A stretch of DNA of 64,000 nucleotides, from assembly GCF_014384785.1 (NCBI RefSeq), contig NZ_JACRSU010000001.1:744001-808000 (forward strand). The letters are read 5' to 3'. A model generated the notes under the pieces. It made no database searches and was not told where the DNA came from. It worked only from the letters and a program-made list of their open reading frames with translations. The translations under genes and the position numbers were made by a program. Source of the DNA: Congzhengia minquanensis (GTDB lineage: Bacteria; Bacillota; Clostridia; UBA1381; UBA9506). The number at the start of each line of letters is the position of its first letter. The first letter of the stretch is position 1. Shown here piece by piece: positions 33,711 to 42,466 of this stretch.

Positions 33711-34260
33711 TCCGAATTACTTCCTAATTCACGGCAGTTTCGGTTCGCCTTTTGTGAACTGGCTACCGTGGCTCCGCAAACAACTCCGTAACCAAAGTAA
33801 AGAAGTTTATACGCCAGATTTCCCGACAGGTGTTGGTTTCCAAAATTACGAGAACTGGGCGAAACTTCTCAAAGTCTATCTTGACGCCGGTTTAATTACA
33901 GAAGACACTACAATCATTGCCCACTCCATCGCCCCGGTTTTCATTTGTAAGTTTTTAATTGAGAATAAAGTTAAGGTTAAGAAACTAGTCTTTGTTTGTG
34001 GTTTTAATAATTATCTTGGTATTGATGACGATTACGATAATGTTAATCGTGGCATGTATTTAGAAAACCTTTCCGAAGTGAAAAAATACTGCGACGAAAT
34101 CATTTGCTTCTATACCAAAAACGATCCGTATGTAAGCTACGAAGCCGAGAAAAGGTTTGCCGATACTATTGCCGCCAAACAAATAATCATCGATGATGGT
34201 GGGCATCTCAATTCCGAAAGCGGTTATCGCGAGTTCTCGGCATTATTGGAGGTTATATGA
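33700..34260 (+). CDS. RBBP9/YdeN-type serine hydrolase
   Basis: A 186-residue alpha/beta hydrolase: YFLIHGSFGSPFVNWLPWL, the nucleophile in TTIIAHSIAPVF (Ser near 76, AHSIA instead of GHSxG), Asp in YTKNDPYVS, and His in DDGGHLNSE. This matches the YdeN/RBBP9 family of small hydrolases with unknown physiological substrates. ATGA overlap with the next gene. Confidence 0.8.
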   Translation: MSSNPNYFLIHGSFGSPFVNWLPWLRKQLRNQSKEVYTPDFPTGVGFQNYENWAKLLKVYLDAGLITEDTTIIAHSIAPVFICKFLIENKVKVKKLVFVCGFNNYLGIDDDYDNVNRGMYLENLSEVKKYCDEIICFYTKNDPYVSYEAEKRFADTIAAKQIIIDDGGHLNSESGYREFSALLEVI

Positions 34261-34832
34261 AAATTTACATTGCCCGCCACGGCCTAACCGACTGGAACAA
34301 AGAAATGCGGGCGCAGGGTCGCAAAGATTTGCCACTTAATGCGGAGGGGCGTGCCCAAGCTGAAGAACTGCGTAATACAATTAAAGACATTGAATTTACC
34401 GCCGTCTATGCCTCACCTCTGAAGCGTGCCGCTGAAACCGCCCAAATCGCTGTTGGTGACCGTTACGATATTATTTATGACGACAGACTCTTGGAACGCT
34501 CGTTTGGCGATTTCGAGGGCAAGGTTGTAAAGTCATGGTCGGAACTAGTTGATGGTGTCAATATCGACGATATTGCACTGGAAGAAATACCGGGTGGAGT
34601 GGAGCCGGTGTGCAGTATGCTTGCGCGCGTAAATAGCTTTCTGGACTATCTTAAGGAAAATTATGACGATAATGCCACAATTCTCGTAGTTGGACACGGT
34701 GCGATGTCTAAGGCTTTTGACTGGGCGCTAACCGAACATAGCGCCGACGATGTCTTTGGAAAAACCCATCTTGGTAATGCAGAAGCTAAAAAATATGAGG
34801 CAAAGGGAAGGTTTAGCACAATAAGGAAATGA
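34257..34832 (+). CDS. Histidine phosphatase family protein
   Basis: A 191-residue phosphoglycerate-mutase-like enzyme: MKIYIARHGLTDWNKEMRAQ with the phospho-accepting His8, Arg pair in YASPLKRAAETAQIA, Glu in LLERSFGDFEG, and VVGHGAMSKA with the second His. Probably a small-molecule phosphatase. Four-base overlaps link it to both neighbours. Confidence 0.85.
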   Translation: MKIYIARHGLTDWNKEMRAQGRKDLPLNAEGRAQAEELRNTIKDIEFTAVYASPLKRAAETAQIAVGDRYDIIYDDRLLERSFGDFEGKVVKSWSELVDGVNIDDIALEEIPGGVEPVCSMLARVNSFLDYLKENYDDNATILVVGHGAMSKAFDWALTEHSADDVFGKTHLGNAEAKKYEAKGRFSTIRK

Positions 34833-35227
34833 AGAAGAACTGTATCAAGGCTGAGATTATTATTCCGGCAGGAAGGCAAATCTGGTCACACGAAATCCGT
34901 GTAGCGCAAATCTTAGCAATGGCTGGGCATAGGGTGGAGTTTTTGGTTGAAACCAACAGTCTGCCAACGGCAGACATAAAATTGGACGGGGTGGAGTATG
35001 AGATAAAATCGCCTGAGAAGATGAATGCTAATTCATTAGAGCATCTACTAAAGAATGCCTTGCGCCAATCGCCAAATATTATAATAGATGCCTCAAGGAT
35101 GCAAAGAGTGCGAGACGATAGCCTTTGTAAGTTTCTTGTGCGTCAGGCTAATAGCCGAAAACAAATTAAAAGCTTACTCTTGATTACGAAACAGGGCAGA
35201 ATTATTGACATTTGTGCATTGACGTAA
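34829..35227 (+). CDS. CdiA-C-like PD-(D/E)XK nuclease domain protein
   Basis: A 132-residue protein with a nuclease-like core: HEIRVAQILAMAGHRVEFL, then TADIKLDGVEYEIKSP, which gives the Asp...Glu-x-Lys (EIK) pattern of PD-(D/E)XK nucleases near residues 48-60. The layout matches the tRNase domain at the C-terminus of contact-dependent CdiA toxins. Here it stands alone at the end of an operon with no recognisable immunity gene, so a toxin role is uncertain and an RNA-processing role is possible. Confidence 0.65.
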   Translation: MKKNCIKAEIIIPAGRQIWSHEIRVAQILAMAGHRVEFLVETNSLPTADIKLDGVEYEIKSPEKMNANSLEHLLKNALRQSPNIIIDASRMQRVRDDSLCKFLVRQANSRKQIKSLLLITKQGRIIDICALT

Positions 35228-35242
35228 TATAATAAGATTATC

Positions 35243-35291
35243 GAAGTTCCTACAGGGCGCCGAAGGTGCTGAGCGTGGGAGCTTCTTTTTT
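35243..35291 (+). terminator. Terminator of the four-gene operon
   Basis: 11-base stem allowing G-U pairs (35243-35253 with 35275-35285) followed by TTTTTTA. Confidence 0.75.
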
Positions 35292-35491
35292 ATTGCTTGC
35301 TGCGAGATGTTTTTGTCTTAATCGTCTTGTTTAAAATTAAGTGACTAGATTTAGATCTATAGTGTGTGTCGCCTTAAATCAATCTATCTTGATCATGAAA
35401 GTGTATATGCAAATGCACAATTATATGGTATAATATAATGGATTAGACATGTTGCGTGAAGGTATATCTACTTTAAAGGGTGGTGCTGAAT

Positions 35492-37138
35492 ATGGCAATA
35501 AGTAAAATTAAGATACAAAATTTCAAAAGCTTCAAGGATTTGTTCTCCCTTTCACTCAAAAAGGGACTCAATATCATTGTTGGAGATAATGAGTCTGGTA
35601 AATCAACGATCTTAGAAGCCATACATATTGCACTTACCGGACTTTATTGTGGGCGCAACATAAGGAATGAGTTGTCGCAATATCTGTTCAATAATGAAGT
35701 GGTAAGGGAGTACATTAAATCTGTCCAGGACGGTGCTGCCATTGCGCCACCTATGATTTTAATTGAGATATTCTTTGATGAGCCAATCAACGCAGAACTA
35801 TTTGAAGGTAACGAAAATACGGAGAAAGCAACCAAGGTAGAAGGACTACAGTTTAAAATTGCTTATAACGAAAAATACAATGACGAATATCAAAAAATTA
35901 TAGATGCTAAGAAACTCACCAGTCTACCGATTGAGTATTATGAGGCTTCTTGGACTACATTTGCAAGACACATAATTACGACAAAGAGTATACCTCTTAA
36001 ATCTGCCATGATTGACTCCTCAAGCTATCGATATCAGAACGGATCGGATATGTATATCTCTCGTATTGTGAAGGATTTGCTATCTCCAGAAGAGGTAACT
36101 ACTGTCGCCCAAGCTCATAGAAATATGGTCGAGGCCTTTGCCGCTGATCAATCCATTAAGGATATCAATGAAAGAATTACCTCCGAATCGTCTATTGTCA
36201 ACGGGGAAGTTTCTTTGTCCGTTGACTTTGGAACGAAAAACGCTTGGGAAAGCAGCCTAATTACACAGATAGATAATGTGCCGTTTGGCTTTATTGGAAA
36301 AGGTGCTCAATGCGTTGTAAAGACGGAGTTAGCATTAAGCCACAGACGCGCACAGAATGCAGGCATTATTTTAATAGAAGAACCAGAAAGTCATCTCTCT
36401 TTCTCCAATCTAAATCAGCTTATTAGTTCAATATCACAAAAATGCAGTGATAGGCAGATTTTGATGTCTACACATAGTAGTTATGTGGCCAATAAATTAG
36501 GGCTGAATAATCTTATTTTGCTAAATGAGCATAGAGTGATCCGTTTATCCGATTTAACGTCTGCAGATTTCTTTAAGAAGATGGCTGGCTATGATACTCT
36601 GCGTCTCATCTTGTGTAAAAGGGCCATTTTAGTTGAGGGTGACTCAGATGAATTAGTTGTTCAGAAAGCCTACATGAACACACATGATGGTCGATTACCA
36701 ATTCAAGATGGCGTCGACATAATTTCCGTAGGTACCTCTTTCCTTCGGTTCTTAGAGATTGCTGACAGCCTCCAAAAGACTACTGCGGTTGTAACCGATA
36801 ATGATGGCGACATTTCGGCACTTGAAGAAAAGTACGCTGGCTACATAGGTGAAAATCAGAAGGATTATATTAAGATTTTTTATGATAGTGTTGTAGATAC
36901 TGGAGACTTAATGATTGGTGCAAGTAAATACAACTACAATACTTTGGAACCCAAAATGCTCAAAGTTAATAATCGTCAATTATTTAATGAGATATTCGGA
37001 ACGGAATATACAAGTGATGACGATTTAAGGAAGTATATGAAGTATCATAAAACCGAATGTGCTTTAGCAATTTTTGATACAGATAAGCAAATTGGTTTCC
37101 CTGATTATATTTCTGAGGCAATTGCTTATGGCGAATAA
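35492..37138 (+). CDS. gajA: OLD-family ATP-dependent endonuclease (Gabija GajA-like)
   Basis: A 548-residue protein. AAA ATPase: ISKIKIQNFKSFKDLFSLSL, Walker A VGDNESGKST near 34-43, ABC-type signature region, Walker B IILIEEPESHLS, and STHSSYVANKL. C-terminal TOPRIM: LVEGDSDELVVQKAY and AVVTDNDGD. In Gabija, GajA is a sequence-specific nicking nuclease held off by nucleotides and set free when phage replication drains them. The ATG at 35492 is chosen over a GTG 12 bases earlier because of AAAGGGTGG spacing. The helicase gene starts inside its 3' end. Confidence 0.82.
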   Translation: MAISKIKIQNFKSFKDLFSLSLKKGLNIIVGDNESGKSTILEAIHIALTGLYCGRNIRNELSQYLFNNEVVREYIKSVQDGAAIAPPMILIEIFFDEPINAELFEGNENTEKATKVEGLQFKIAYNEKYNDEYQKIIDAKKLTSLPIEYYEASWTTFARHIITTKSIPLKSAMIDSSSYRYQNGSDMYISRIVKDLLSPEEVTTVAQAHRNMVEAFAADQSIKDINERITSESSIVNGEVSLSVDFGTKNAWESSLITQIDNVPFGFIGKGAQCVVKTELALSHRRAQNAGIILIEEPESHLSFSNLNQLISSISQKCSDRQILMSTHSSYVANKLGLNNLILLNEHRVIRLSDLTSADFFKKMAGYDTLRLILCKRAILVEGDSDELVVQKAYMNTHDGRLPIQDGVDIISVGTSFLRFLEIADSLQKTTAVVTDNDGDISALEEKYAGYIGENQKDYIKIFYDSVVDTGDLMIGASKYNYNTLEPKMLKVNNRQLFNEIFGTEYTSDDDLRKYMKYHKTECALAIFDTDKQIGFPDYISEAIAYGE

Positions 37139-38234
37139 ATTGGTAATTGCAGCCGCTGGCTCCGGAAAAACTACCTATTTGGTTGAAGAGGCATTGAAGA
37201 TTACAGATGATAAAGTGTTAATTACGACATTTACGGAATCAAATGAGCAAGAGATCCGAAAAAAATTTCTTGAGATAAGAGGATATATTCCCTCCAATGT
37301 AGTAATACAGACATGGTTTTCTTTCCTCATTCAACAGGGAGTTAAACCATATCAGAGCTTTTTATATGAGGACAAGGTGGCTGGACTATTACTTGTAAAT
37401 CAAAAGTCCGGTCTTGTTCGTTATTATAAGGGACGACCTATATATTTCAAGGAAGAAGATGTGGTACACCATTATTTCACTGCAGATGGTCGTATTTATT
37501 CCGATAAGCTTTCTAAGTTCGTATATAAGCTTAATGCGATAAACAGTGGCCTTACTATTGATAGGATTGCTCGAATATATAAGCACATTTTCATAGATGA
37601 AGTACAAGATCTTGCTGGTTATGATTTGGAAATCATTGACCTATTGTCGCAAACAGCAAGTAATCTATTATTGGTCGGTGACCCTAGACAAATAACTTAT
37701 CATACGCACGAAGAAGCTAAAAACAGCAAATACAGCGAAGGAAAAATCGAGTTGTTTATTCAGGAGCGATGCCACAATATCCAAATTGATAAGACGACAC
37801 TAAATGTCACGCATAGAAATGAACAAAATATATGTTCCTTCGCAAACTCTATATATCCAGATTTTGAACCCTGTACAGCTGACGCAAAAGAACCTACAGG
37901 ACATGATGGAGTGTTTTTTGTCCGAAAGAAAGATGTTGGAGCATATTTAAAGAAATATCAACCAATGCAGCTACGAGATTCTCGGTCAACTTCCGTCGAC
38001 GAAACTTATCCCGCTATGAATTTTGGATACTCCAAAGGTCTAACTTTTAATCGGACTATTATTTACCCTACAGCCCCCATGAAAGAATGGATATTCGATC
38101 ACAGCAGTGACCTCAAAGCCGAAAGCAGAGCAAGATTATATGTGGCCGTAACAAGAGCACAATATAGTGTGGCAATAATAATTGATAAACTAAAAAGTGA
38201 TGTTGCAGGAGTAGTTGTATGGGAACCCATATAG
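37128..38234 (+). CDS. gajB: UvrD-like SF1 helicase (Gabija GajB-like, compact)
   Basis: A 368-residue SF1A protein starting at 37128, overlapping the nuclease gene by 11 bases. Walker A AAAGSGKTTYL at 9-19, motif Ia TTFTESNEQEIRKKF, motif II IFIDEVQDLAGYDLE, motif III LLVGDPRQITYHTH, and motif VI LYVAVTRAQYSVAI. GajB of the founding system is nearer 490 residues, so this one lacks most accessory insertions. As a pair with the OLD nuclease it reads as a phage-defence system. Confidence 0.8.
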   Translation: MANKLVIAAAGSGKTTYLVEEALKITDDKVLITTFTESNEQEIRKKFLEIRGYIPSNVVIQTWFSFLIQQGVKPYQSFLYEDKVAGLLLVNQKSGLVRYYKGRPIYFKEEDVVHHYFTADGRIYSDKLSKFVYKLNAINSGLTIDRIARIYKHIFIDEVQDLAGYDLEIIDLLSQTASNLLLVGDPRQITYHTHEEAKNSKYSEGKIELFIQERCHNIQIDKTTLNVTHRNEQNICSFANSIYPDFEPCTADAKEPTGHDGVFFVRKKDVGAYLKKYQPMQLRDSRSTSVDETYPAMNFGYSKGLTFNRTIIYPTAPMKEWIFDHSSDLKAESRARLYVAVTRAQYSVAIIIDKLKSDVAGVVVWEPI

Positions 38235-38290
38235 TAAATCTTAAATTTGCTCAGATCTAATATTCTCTTGTAACCTCCGAACTCATATTA

Positions 38291-38351
38291 AAAATTGGTG
38301 CAGTTTCAATTATCCGTGTCACCTATCACGAAAATTGGTGCAAACGTGTCA
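38291..38351. repeat. IS21-end-like repeat cluster, right copy
   Basis: AAAATTGGTGC occurs twice (38291-38301 and 38331-38341), with AATTATCCGTGTCA (38308-38321) between and GTGTCA at 38346-38351. These are exact reverse complements of the motifs at 10724-10838, so this copy is inverted relative to the left one. No transposase gene adjoins it. Confidence 0.55.
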
Positions 38352-38359
38352 AAGTATGA

Positions 38360-38443
38360 TATAATGAAAAAGTAGGGGCGACGATATCCATTGTCGACGT
38401 CCCAACACACGTTACGGCGAGCCATAAGGCTCGCCGTATTTTT
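38360..38443 (+). ncRNA. Candidate short noncoding transcript with promoter and terminator
   Basis: TATAAT at 38360-38365 is followed within 50 bases by a GC-rich hairpin (GGGGCGAC ... GTCG at about 38375-38398). A perfect 11-base terminator stem (38413-38423 with 38428-38438, loop ATAA) then runs into TTTTT. No reading frame fits. The -35 region is weak (TTGGTG 19 bases upstream, inside the repeat). The other bases between 38235 and 38629 hold only the repeat and the next promoter. Confidence 0.4.
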
Positions 38444-38561
38444 ATAAAAATTAAGGTTTCACTTTTCTTACCATTTCTTATCTTGTATATCACCAGACAG
38501 CTGTCAGCCAGTAAACAGTATGGCATAACTGTTTTTCGCAGGCTGAGTTTTAAAATTAAAC

Positions 38562-38590
38562 TTGAACCCAATCATAAAATATAGTATAAT
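38562..38590 (+). promoter_or_regulatory. Promoter of the diguanylate cyclase gene
   Basis: TTGAAC (38562-38567), 17-base spacer, TATAAT (38585-38590). Confidence 0.7.
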
Positions 38591-38629
38591 TAAGAAAAAA
38601 AGCAGTTCTGACAGGATGGGTGATTAGCC

Positions 38630-39727
38630 GTGGAAAATATTTTTTTTGTGCTTACGGTGTTAGAGATGCTCTGCGTAAATATGCACATGTTTCATAAATG
38701 CTCTAAAAAAAGGGTTTCTACTTTTGTGATTATACTTGTAATCAGTATTTTTACAGCGCTGCTCTTGGTAATATTTCATGTGTTCTTAAACGACACGAAT
38801 ATTTTTGGCGGCGGAAGCGGCTTCGTCTACCTTTTGCCGCTGATGTTTTTGTACCGTCAGCCTGTCAGTTACAGCGTTTCTATTATGTGCTCCTGCTGGA
38901 TTTATACTATGCTGATTTATGTTTTGTCCACCCAAGTTTCAAGCCTTTTCCCCCAATGGAATTATGAAATTTCTTTACTGGCGGTACAGACAGGGCTGTA
39001 CGTGCTTACAATACGGCCGTTTTTTAAGTTCGTCACCCAAAAATTTTTGTATATTTTAAAAAACGCAGACCAAAAGACGAAAAAGCTTTTACTCTGGCTT
39101 GGAATATCCTGGTGTTTATTTGCCTTCCTGCTAAATTATACGATGATTTTCGATATGCCTTCTTTCGGCGCAAAAATTACAAAAATACTATCACTGTGTG
39201 CATCCGCCGCAAATGCGCTTATGACGTATCAGATTTTTTATTCCTTTCGCCGCGAGAACCAAAATGCTTTGGAATTTGGGATTGCGCTCAGGCTTGATGC
39301 TCTAACCGGTTTGAAAAATCGGACGGCTTTTTTTGAAGAAGCCCAGGCTTTGATTGACAGCCACATTCCATTTACGCTCTTTTTTATAGATTTAGATAAT
39401 TTTAAATCTATAAATGACGACTATGGCCATGTTAAGGGCGATCTGTATTTAAAGCAATTTTCTGACAGCTTCTCCGCCGGTTTTTCATCTTCCGGAACTG
39501 TTTACAGAATTTCAGGAGACGAATTTGTTTTCCTTCATATCAACGGGAAGCATGACCACTTAATTTGTCAAAAAGTAGGGCAGTTTAATATGCGCGACTG
39601 CGATGGAATTCCCTTTAAGGGCTTTAGCGTAGGCAGCGCGTCCTATCCGGAGGATGCACAAACTTTGAATCTGCTGGTTGCAGCTGCCGACAAACAGATG
39701 TACGAGGGAAAGAAGGCACAGGATTAG
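38630..39727 (+). CDS. Membrane diguanylate cyclase (GGDEF domain)
   Basis: A 365-residue protein starting GTG at 38630 behind AGGATGGG. About six TM segments fill residues 1-205 (for example FVIILVISIFTALLLVIFHV, LLLWLGISWCLFAFLLNY). The GGDEF domain spans 220-365 with LDALTGLKNRTAF, FFIDLDNFKSINDDYGH and the active-site RISGDEFVF. The first Gly is Ser (SGDEF), a variant known in active cyclases. No RxxD inhibitory site precedes it. It makes cyclic di-GMP in response to an unknown membrane signal. Confidence 0.85.
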   Translation: MENIFFVLTVLEMLCVNMHMFHKCSKKRVSTFVIILVISIFTALLLVIFHVFLNDTNIFGGGSGFVYLLPLMFLYRQPVSYSVSIMCSCWIYTMLIYVLSTQVSSLFPQWNYEISLLAVQTGLYVLTIRPFFKFVTQKFLYILKNADQKTKKLLLWLGISWCLFAFLLNYTMIFDMPSFGAKITKILSLCASAANALMTYQIFYSFRRENQNALEFGIALRLDALTGLKNRTAFFEEAQALIDSHIPFTLFFIDLDNFKSINDDYGHVKGDLYLKQFSDSFSAGFSSSGTVYRISGDEFVFLHINGKHDHLICQKVGQFNMRDCDGIPFKGFSVGSASYPEDAQTLNLLVAAADKQMYEGKKAQD

Positions 39728-39865
39728 AAGAGAACCAGATTCTTTCGCTTGTCTATGACGAAACGGATAATAAGGTGCCGGGGTTTGCGCAAGTTCTGAA
39801 CGGCACTGGTTTTTTTGTTGCATTCTGTAAATTACGCGCATAACTCCTGGTTTTTAGAGTACAAT

Positions 39866-39908
39866 AAAATGCACCTTCAAAACTGTCTTACTTTTGGAGG
39901 TGCATTTT
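39866..39908. terminator. Bidirectional terminator between convergent genes
   Basis: 11-base arms (39866-39876 with 39898-39908) extended by CAAAA/TTTTG, flanked by A and T runs on both sides. Confidence 0.8.
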
Positions 39909-39930
39909 ATAACGGTGGTTTTCTTTTTAT

Positions 39931-41166
39931 TTATTTTAAATCGTCATCGTTTATGGGATCGCCGCATTCAGGACAGAACTTCGGCGGATTACTTGGATTT
40001 TCCGGTTTCCAGCCACATTTATCACATTGATAAAACGGACGCTTAGCGCCGCACTCCATACAGAATTTTCCGCTGTTGGAAGTTCCGCATTTGCATACCC
40101 ATGTGCTGGTGCTGGAGGCGGCAGAAGCAGGCGCTGCGGGCTGGCCCTGTGCAGGCGTTCCCGTCTGACCGTTTGCCATGTTTTGCATCATGTTCATTCC
40201 CATCATTCCAACCATGGCATTCATCATACTGCCGCTGTCGGCTCCGCCGGGCTGTTTGCCCATATTTTCAAACATGGCCGCCTGTGCTGCAGTCATACGG
40301 CCCTGCATGGCGCTCTGGTTGGCGCCCAGCATTACAGCGTTATCGAAATCTTCAATTCTGGAACGCGACTTATCGTCGGGCGTAATTTTTTCTATGCTGA
40401 CCGCCGTTACTTCCAGACCGCGCAGCTGTTTCCAGGTTTTGTCCAAAACATTGTTCATGATATCAGCCAGTTCCATTTGATGCGAAGGAATTTCGCTGAA
40501 TTTAATACCCTTGCCGGAAAGCTGGTTTATTGAGGTATCCAGCGCGGTTAAAAATTCGCTTCGGCATTGCTCTAAAAGCTGGTCGCTGTTAAAGGAATCG
40601 CTGACGTTTCCGGCGATGCTGTGATAAAATACAAGCGGGTCGGTAATTTGAAACGTAAACATGCCAAAATAGCGGATATACAAAACGGTTTTATAGTAAG
40701 GGTCGTTATAGGGCATAGGCTGTGCGGAACCATATTTGTTGCCCAGAATTTCTTTTGTGTTGATATAATATACGCGCTGGTCGTTTCCGGTATCACCGCC
40801 GAAGGTGAAGCGTTTGCCCAAATTGCGGAAGGACTCTTTTAAACCTTCGGAGAACTTTCCGGTTAGCATGGAAGGTTCGGTGCTGCTGTCAAAAGTATAG
40901 GCTCCCGGTTCACAGGTAAAGTCGATGATTTTTCCCTGTTCTGTAACAATCATAGCCTGACCTTCGTTAACAACCAGCAAGCTGCCTTTGGTAATGATGT
41001 GTTCGCTGCCTTTGGTATTGCTGGATTGATAATTGGTAGTATTTATGCGTTTCTTTCCGAGCTGCATCAATGTGCTGCCGGTCATGCTTTCACAGATAAA
41101 GTATTCTTTCCACTGGTCTGCCAGTTCTGAACGAAATGCGCCGGTAAAGGCTTTTATCAGTCCCAT
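39931..41166 (-). CDS. SPFH-domain protein with C-terminal zinc ribbons (virion-core-like, YdjI type)
   Basis: A 411-residue protein from the ATG at 41166 (MGLIKAFTGAFRSELADQWK), nine bases after AAAGGA. Residues 20-280 are the SPFH/virion-core domain (SLLVVNEGQAMIVTEQGKIIDF, RYFGMFTFQITDPLVFY). 281-345 is a Met/Gln/Gly-rich linker (MVGMMGMNMMQNMANGQTG). The end carries two zinc ribbons (CKCGTSNSGKFCMECG; CDKCGWKPENPSNPPKFCPECG). The B. subtilis homologue YdjI acts at membrane microdomains with Psp-like proteins. It follows the Tim44-like gene and likely works with it. Confidence 0.85.
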   Translation of the reverse strand: MGLIKAFTGAFRSELADQWKEYFICESMTGSTLMQLGKKRINTTNYQSSNTKGSEHIITKGSLLVVNEGQAMIVTEQGKIIDFTCEPGAYTFDSSTEPSMLTGKFSEGLKESFRNLGKRFTFGGDTGNDQRVYYINTKEILGNKYGSAQPMPYNDPYYKTVLYIRYFGMFTFQITDPLVFYHSIAGNVSDSFNSDQLLEQCRSEFLTALDTSINQLSGKGIKFSEIPSHQMELADIMNNVLDKTWKQLRGLEVTAVSIEKITPDDKSRSRIEDFDNAVMLGANQSAMQGRMTAAQAAMFENMGKQPGGADSGSMMNAMVGMMGMNMMQNMANGQTGTPAQGQPAAPASAASSTSTWVCKCGTSNSGKFCMECGAKRPFYQCDKCGWKPENPSNPPKFCPECGDPINDDDLK

Positions 41167-41186
41167 AATCATTCTTCCTTTCTTAA

Positions 41187-42200
41187 TTAAAGATTTTCTC
41201 CGATGAATTTGCAAAGTACCCAGTTAAATGTTCCGGACGTAATAACCGATTTACAATAGGGGCATTCTCCGGCCGAGGTAATTTCTGTAGGAGCGCCGCA
41301 GTTGGGGCAATTGGTAACATGAAGTGTTTCGGGATGTTCTACGGTTTGTACGCCGGCTGTGCGCATAAATGTAAGCGTATGAACCATTTCCCACAGCTGC
41401 GTTGTGCTGCCGGCTAAAATGCGGCCTGTTTCGGTTTCTTTTACATAATCAATCATATTTGTACGCATTTTAACCACAATATATTCTTTGTTTTGGTCAA
41501 CATAATAGCGATCAATAAAGCTGTCTTTCACAGCAACGCGTTCCAGATAATTTACCGTGCCGTTGCGGATATATTCGTCCAATTGCATAGAATGTTCCCG
41601 GAAAAGCTCTTCCGATTCAAAGGGGCGAATCATTTTCCAGTCTTGTTTCGTCCAGGCGACGTTTAGCGTAATAAACACCTCGTTTGCCCAGGCCAGAAAC
41701 GCTTCTTCTGAAAAATTGGGGTCTGTGCGCCGAATTTCTGCTTCCGGGCTGACAGCGGGCTTTATAAACGGATTTGGTTTCGGCTGCGGCGGGACATATG
41801 TTGTTTGTCTCGTTTGCGCCTGGCCTTTTTTCACGCCGCTGTAAATTGAGACAATCACGATTATAATAAAGACGATTATGATGACGCCGCTGCCAAGACC
41901 AAAGGAGCTGCTTCCGCTGTATGTATGGCCGTATCCGGTGTAAGAACTGTTGTATCTGCCTGAAGAACTTCCATAATCTGATGAACTGCCGTAGCCTGAT
42001 GAGCTGCTGTAATCTGATGAACCGCTGGAATAACTGTTTTGATTTCCAACTCCGGTTGGAACAATTTGATAACCATAGCCCAAAATCTGCTCCTCAGTCA
42101 TGGCAAAAGCAGAATAAACCGCCAAACAGGAGTATGTTAACACGATGAGTATTACAAAAAAGGAACAAACTTTTAACATTTTACGTGTATGTTTTTTCAT
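41187..42200 (-). CDS. Tim44-like domain membrane protein with zinc ribbon
   Basis: A 337-residue protein: signal or TM segment at 8-34, a Ser/Tyr/Gly-rich low-complexity tract 55-100 (SSGSSDYSSSSGYGSSSDYG), a TM segment at 104-122 (SGVIIIVFIIIVIVSIYSG), a Tim44-like domain (FSEEAFLAWANEVFITLNVA ... TQLWEMVHTLTFMRT), and a C-terminal ribbon CPNCGAPTEITSAGECPYCKS. Its product probably docks on the membrane and binds unfolded or membrane-bound partners. It is read first in an operon with the SPFH gene. Confidence 0.8.
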   Translation of the reverse strand: MKKHTRKMLKVCSFFVILIVLTYSCLAVYSAFAMTEEQILGYGYQIVPTGVGNQNSYSSGSSDYSSSSGYGSSSDYGSSSGRYNSSYTGYGHTYSGSSSFGLGSGVIIIVFIIIVIVSIYSGVKKGQAQTRQTTYVPPQPKPNPFIKPAVSPEAEIRRTDPNFSEEAFLAWANEVFITLNVAWTKQDWKMIRPFESEELFREHSMQLDEYIRNGTVNYLERVAVKDSFIDRYYVDQNKEYIVVKMRTNMIDYVKETETGRILAGSTTQLWEMVHTLTFMRTAGVQTVEHPETLHVTNCPNCGAPTEITSAGECPYCKSVITSGTFNWVLCKFIGENL

Positions 42201-42240
42201 GTTTCTTCTCCTTTACCACACAAGTTATTGTTTTAATTTA

Positions 42241-42269
42241 ATCTTAACATGATTTTGATAATGTGTCAA
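42241..42269 (-). promoter_or_regulatory. Promoter of the Tim44-SPFH operon
   Basis: Minus strand: TTGACA (42264-42269), 17-base spacer, TAAGAT (42241-42246). Confidence 0.7.
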
Positions 42270-42364
42270 TTGTTGATCTTTGTAAAAAATTCTAATATGC
42301 AATTTTTTGTTTGATAATAAACGATAATTCACAATATCACTTGAAAACGGGGCATTTGGCAAAT

Positions 42365-42466
42365 ATGAAACTTGAATTTACTATTGATTTACTACTTGAA
42401 CTTGGGGAAAAGGCATATGAGATAGGTGTTACCATTAGAGAAAAGTCAGCAGTCTTTTTTATTTAA
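42365..42466 (+). CDS. Doubtful 33-residue reading frame
   Basis: ATG at 42365 to TAA at 42464 codes MKLEFTIDLLLELGEKAYEI and 13 more residues. The composition looks protein-like, but the ribosome site is weak and the end overlaps the AraC gene on the other strand. It may be the remnant of a longer gene. Confidence 0.2.
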   Translation: MKLEFTIDLLLELGEKAYEIGVTIREKSAVFFI

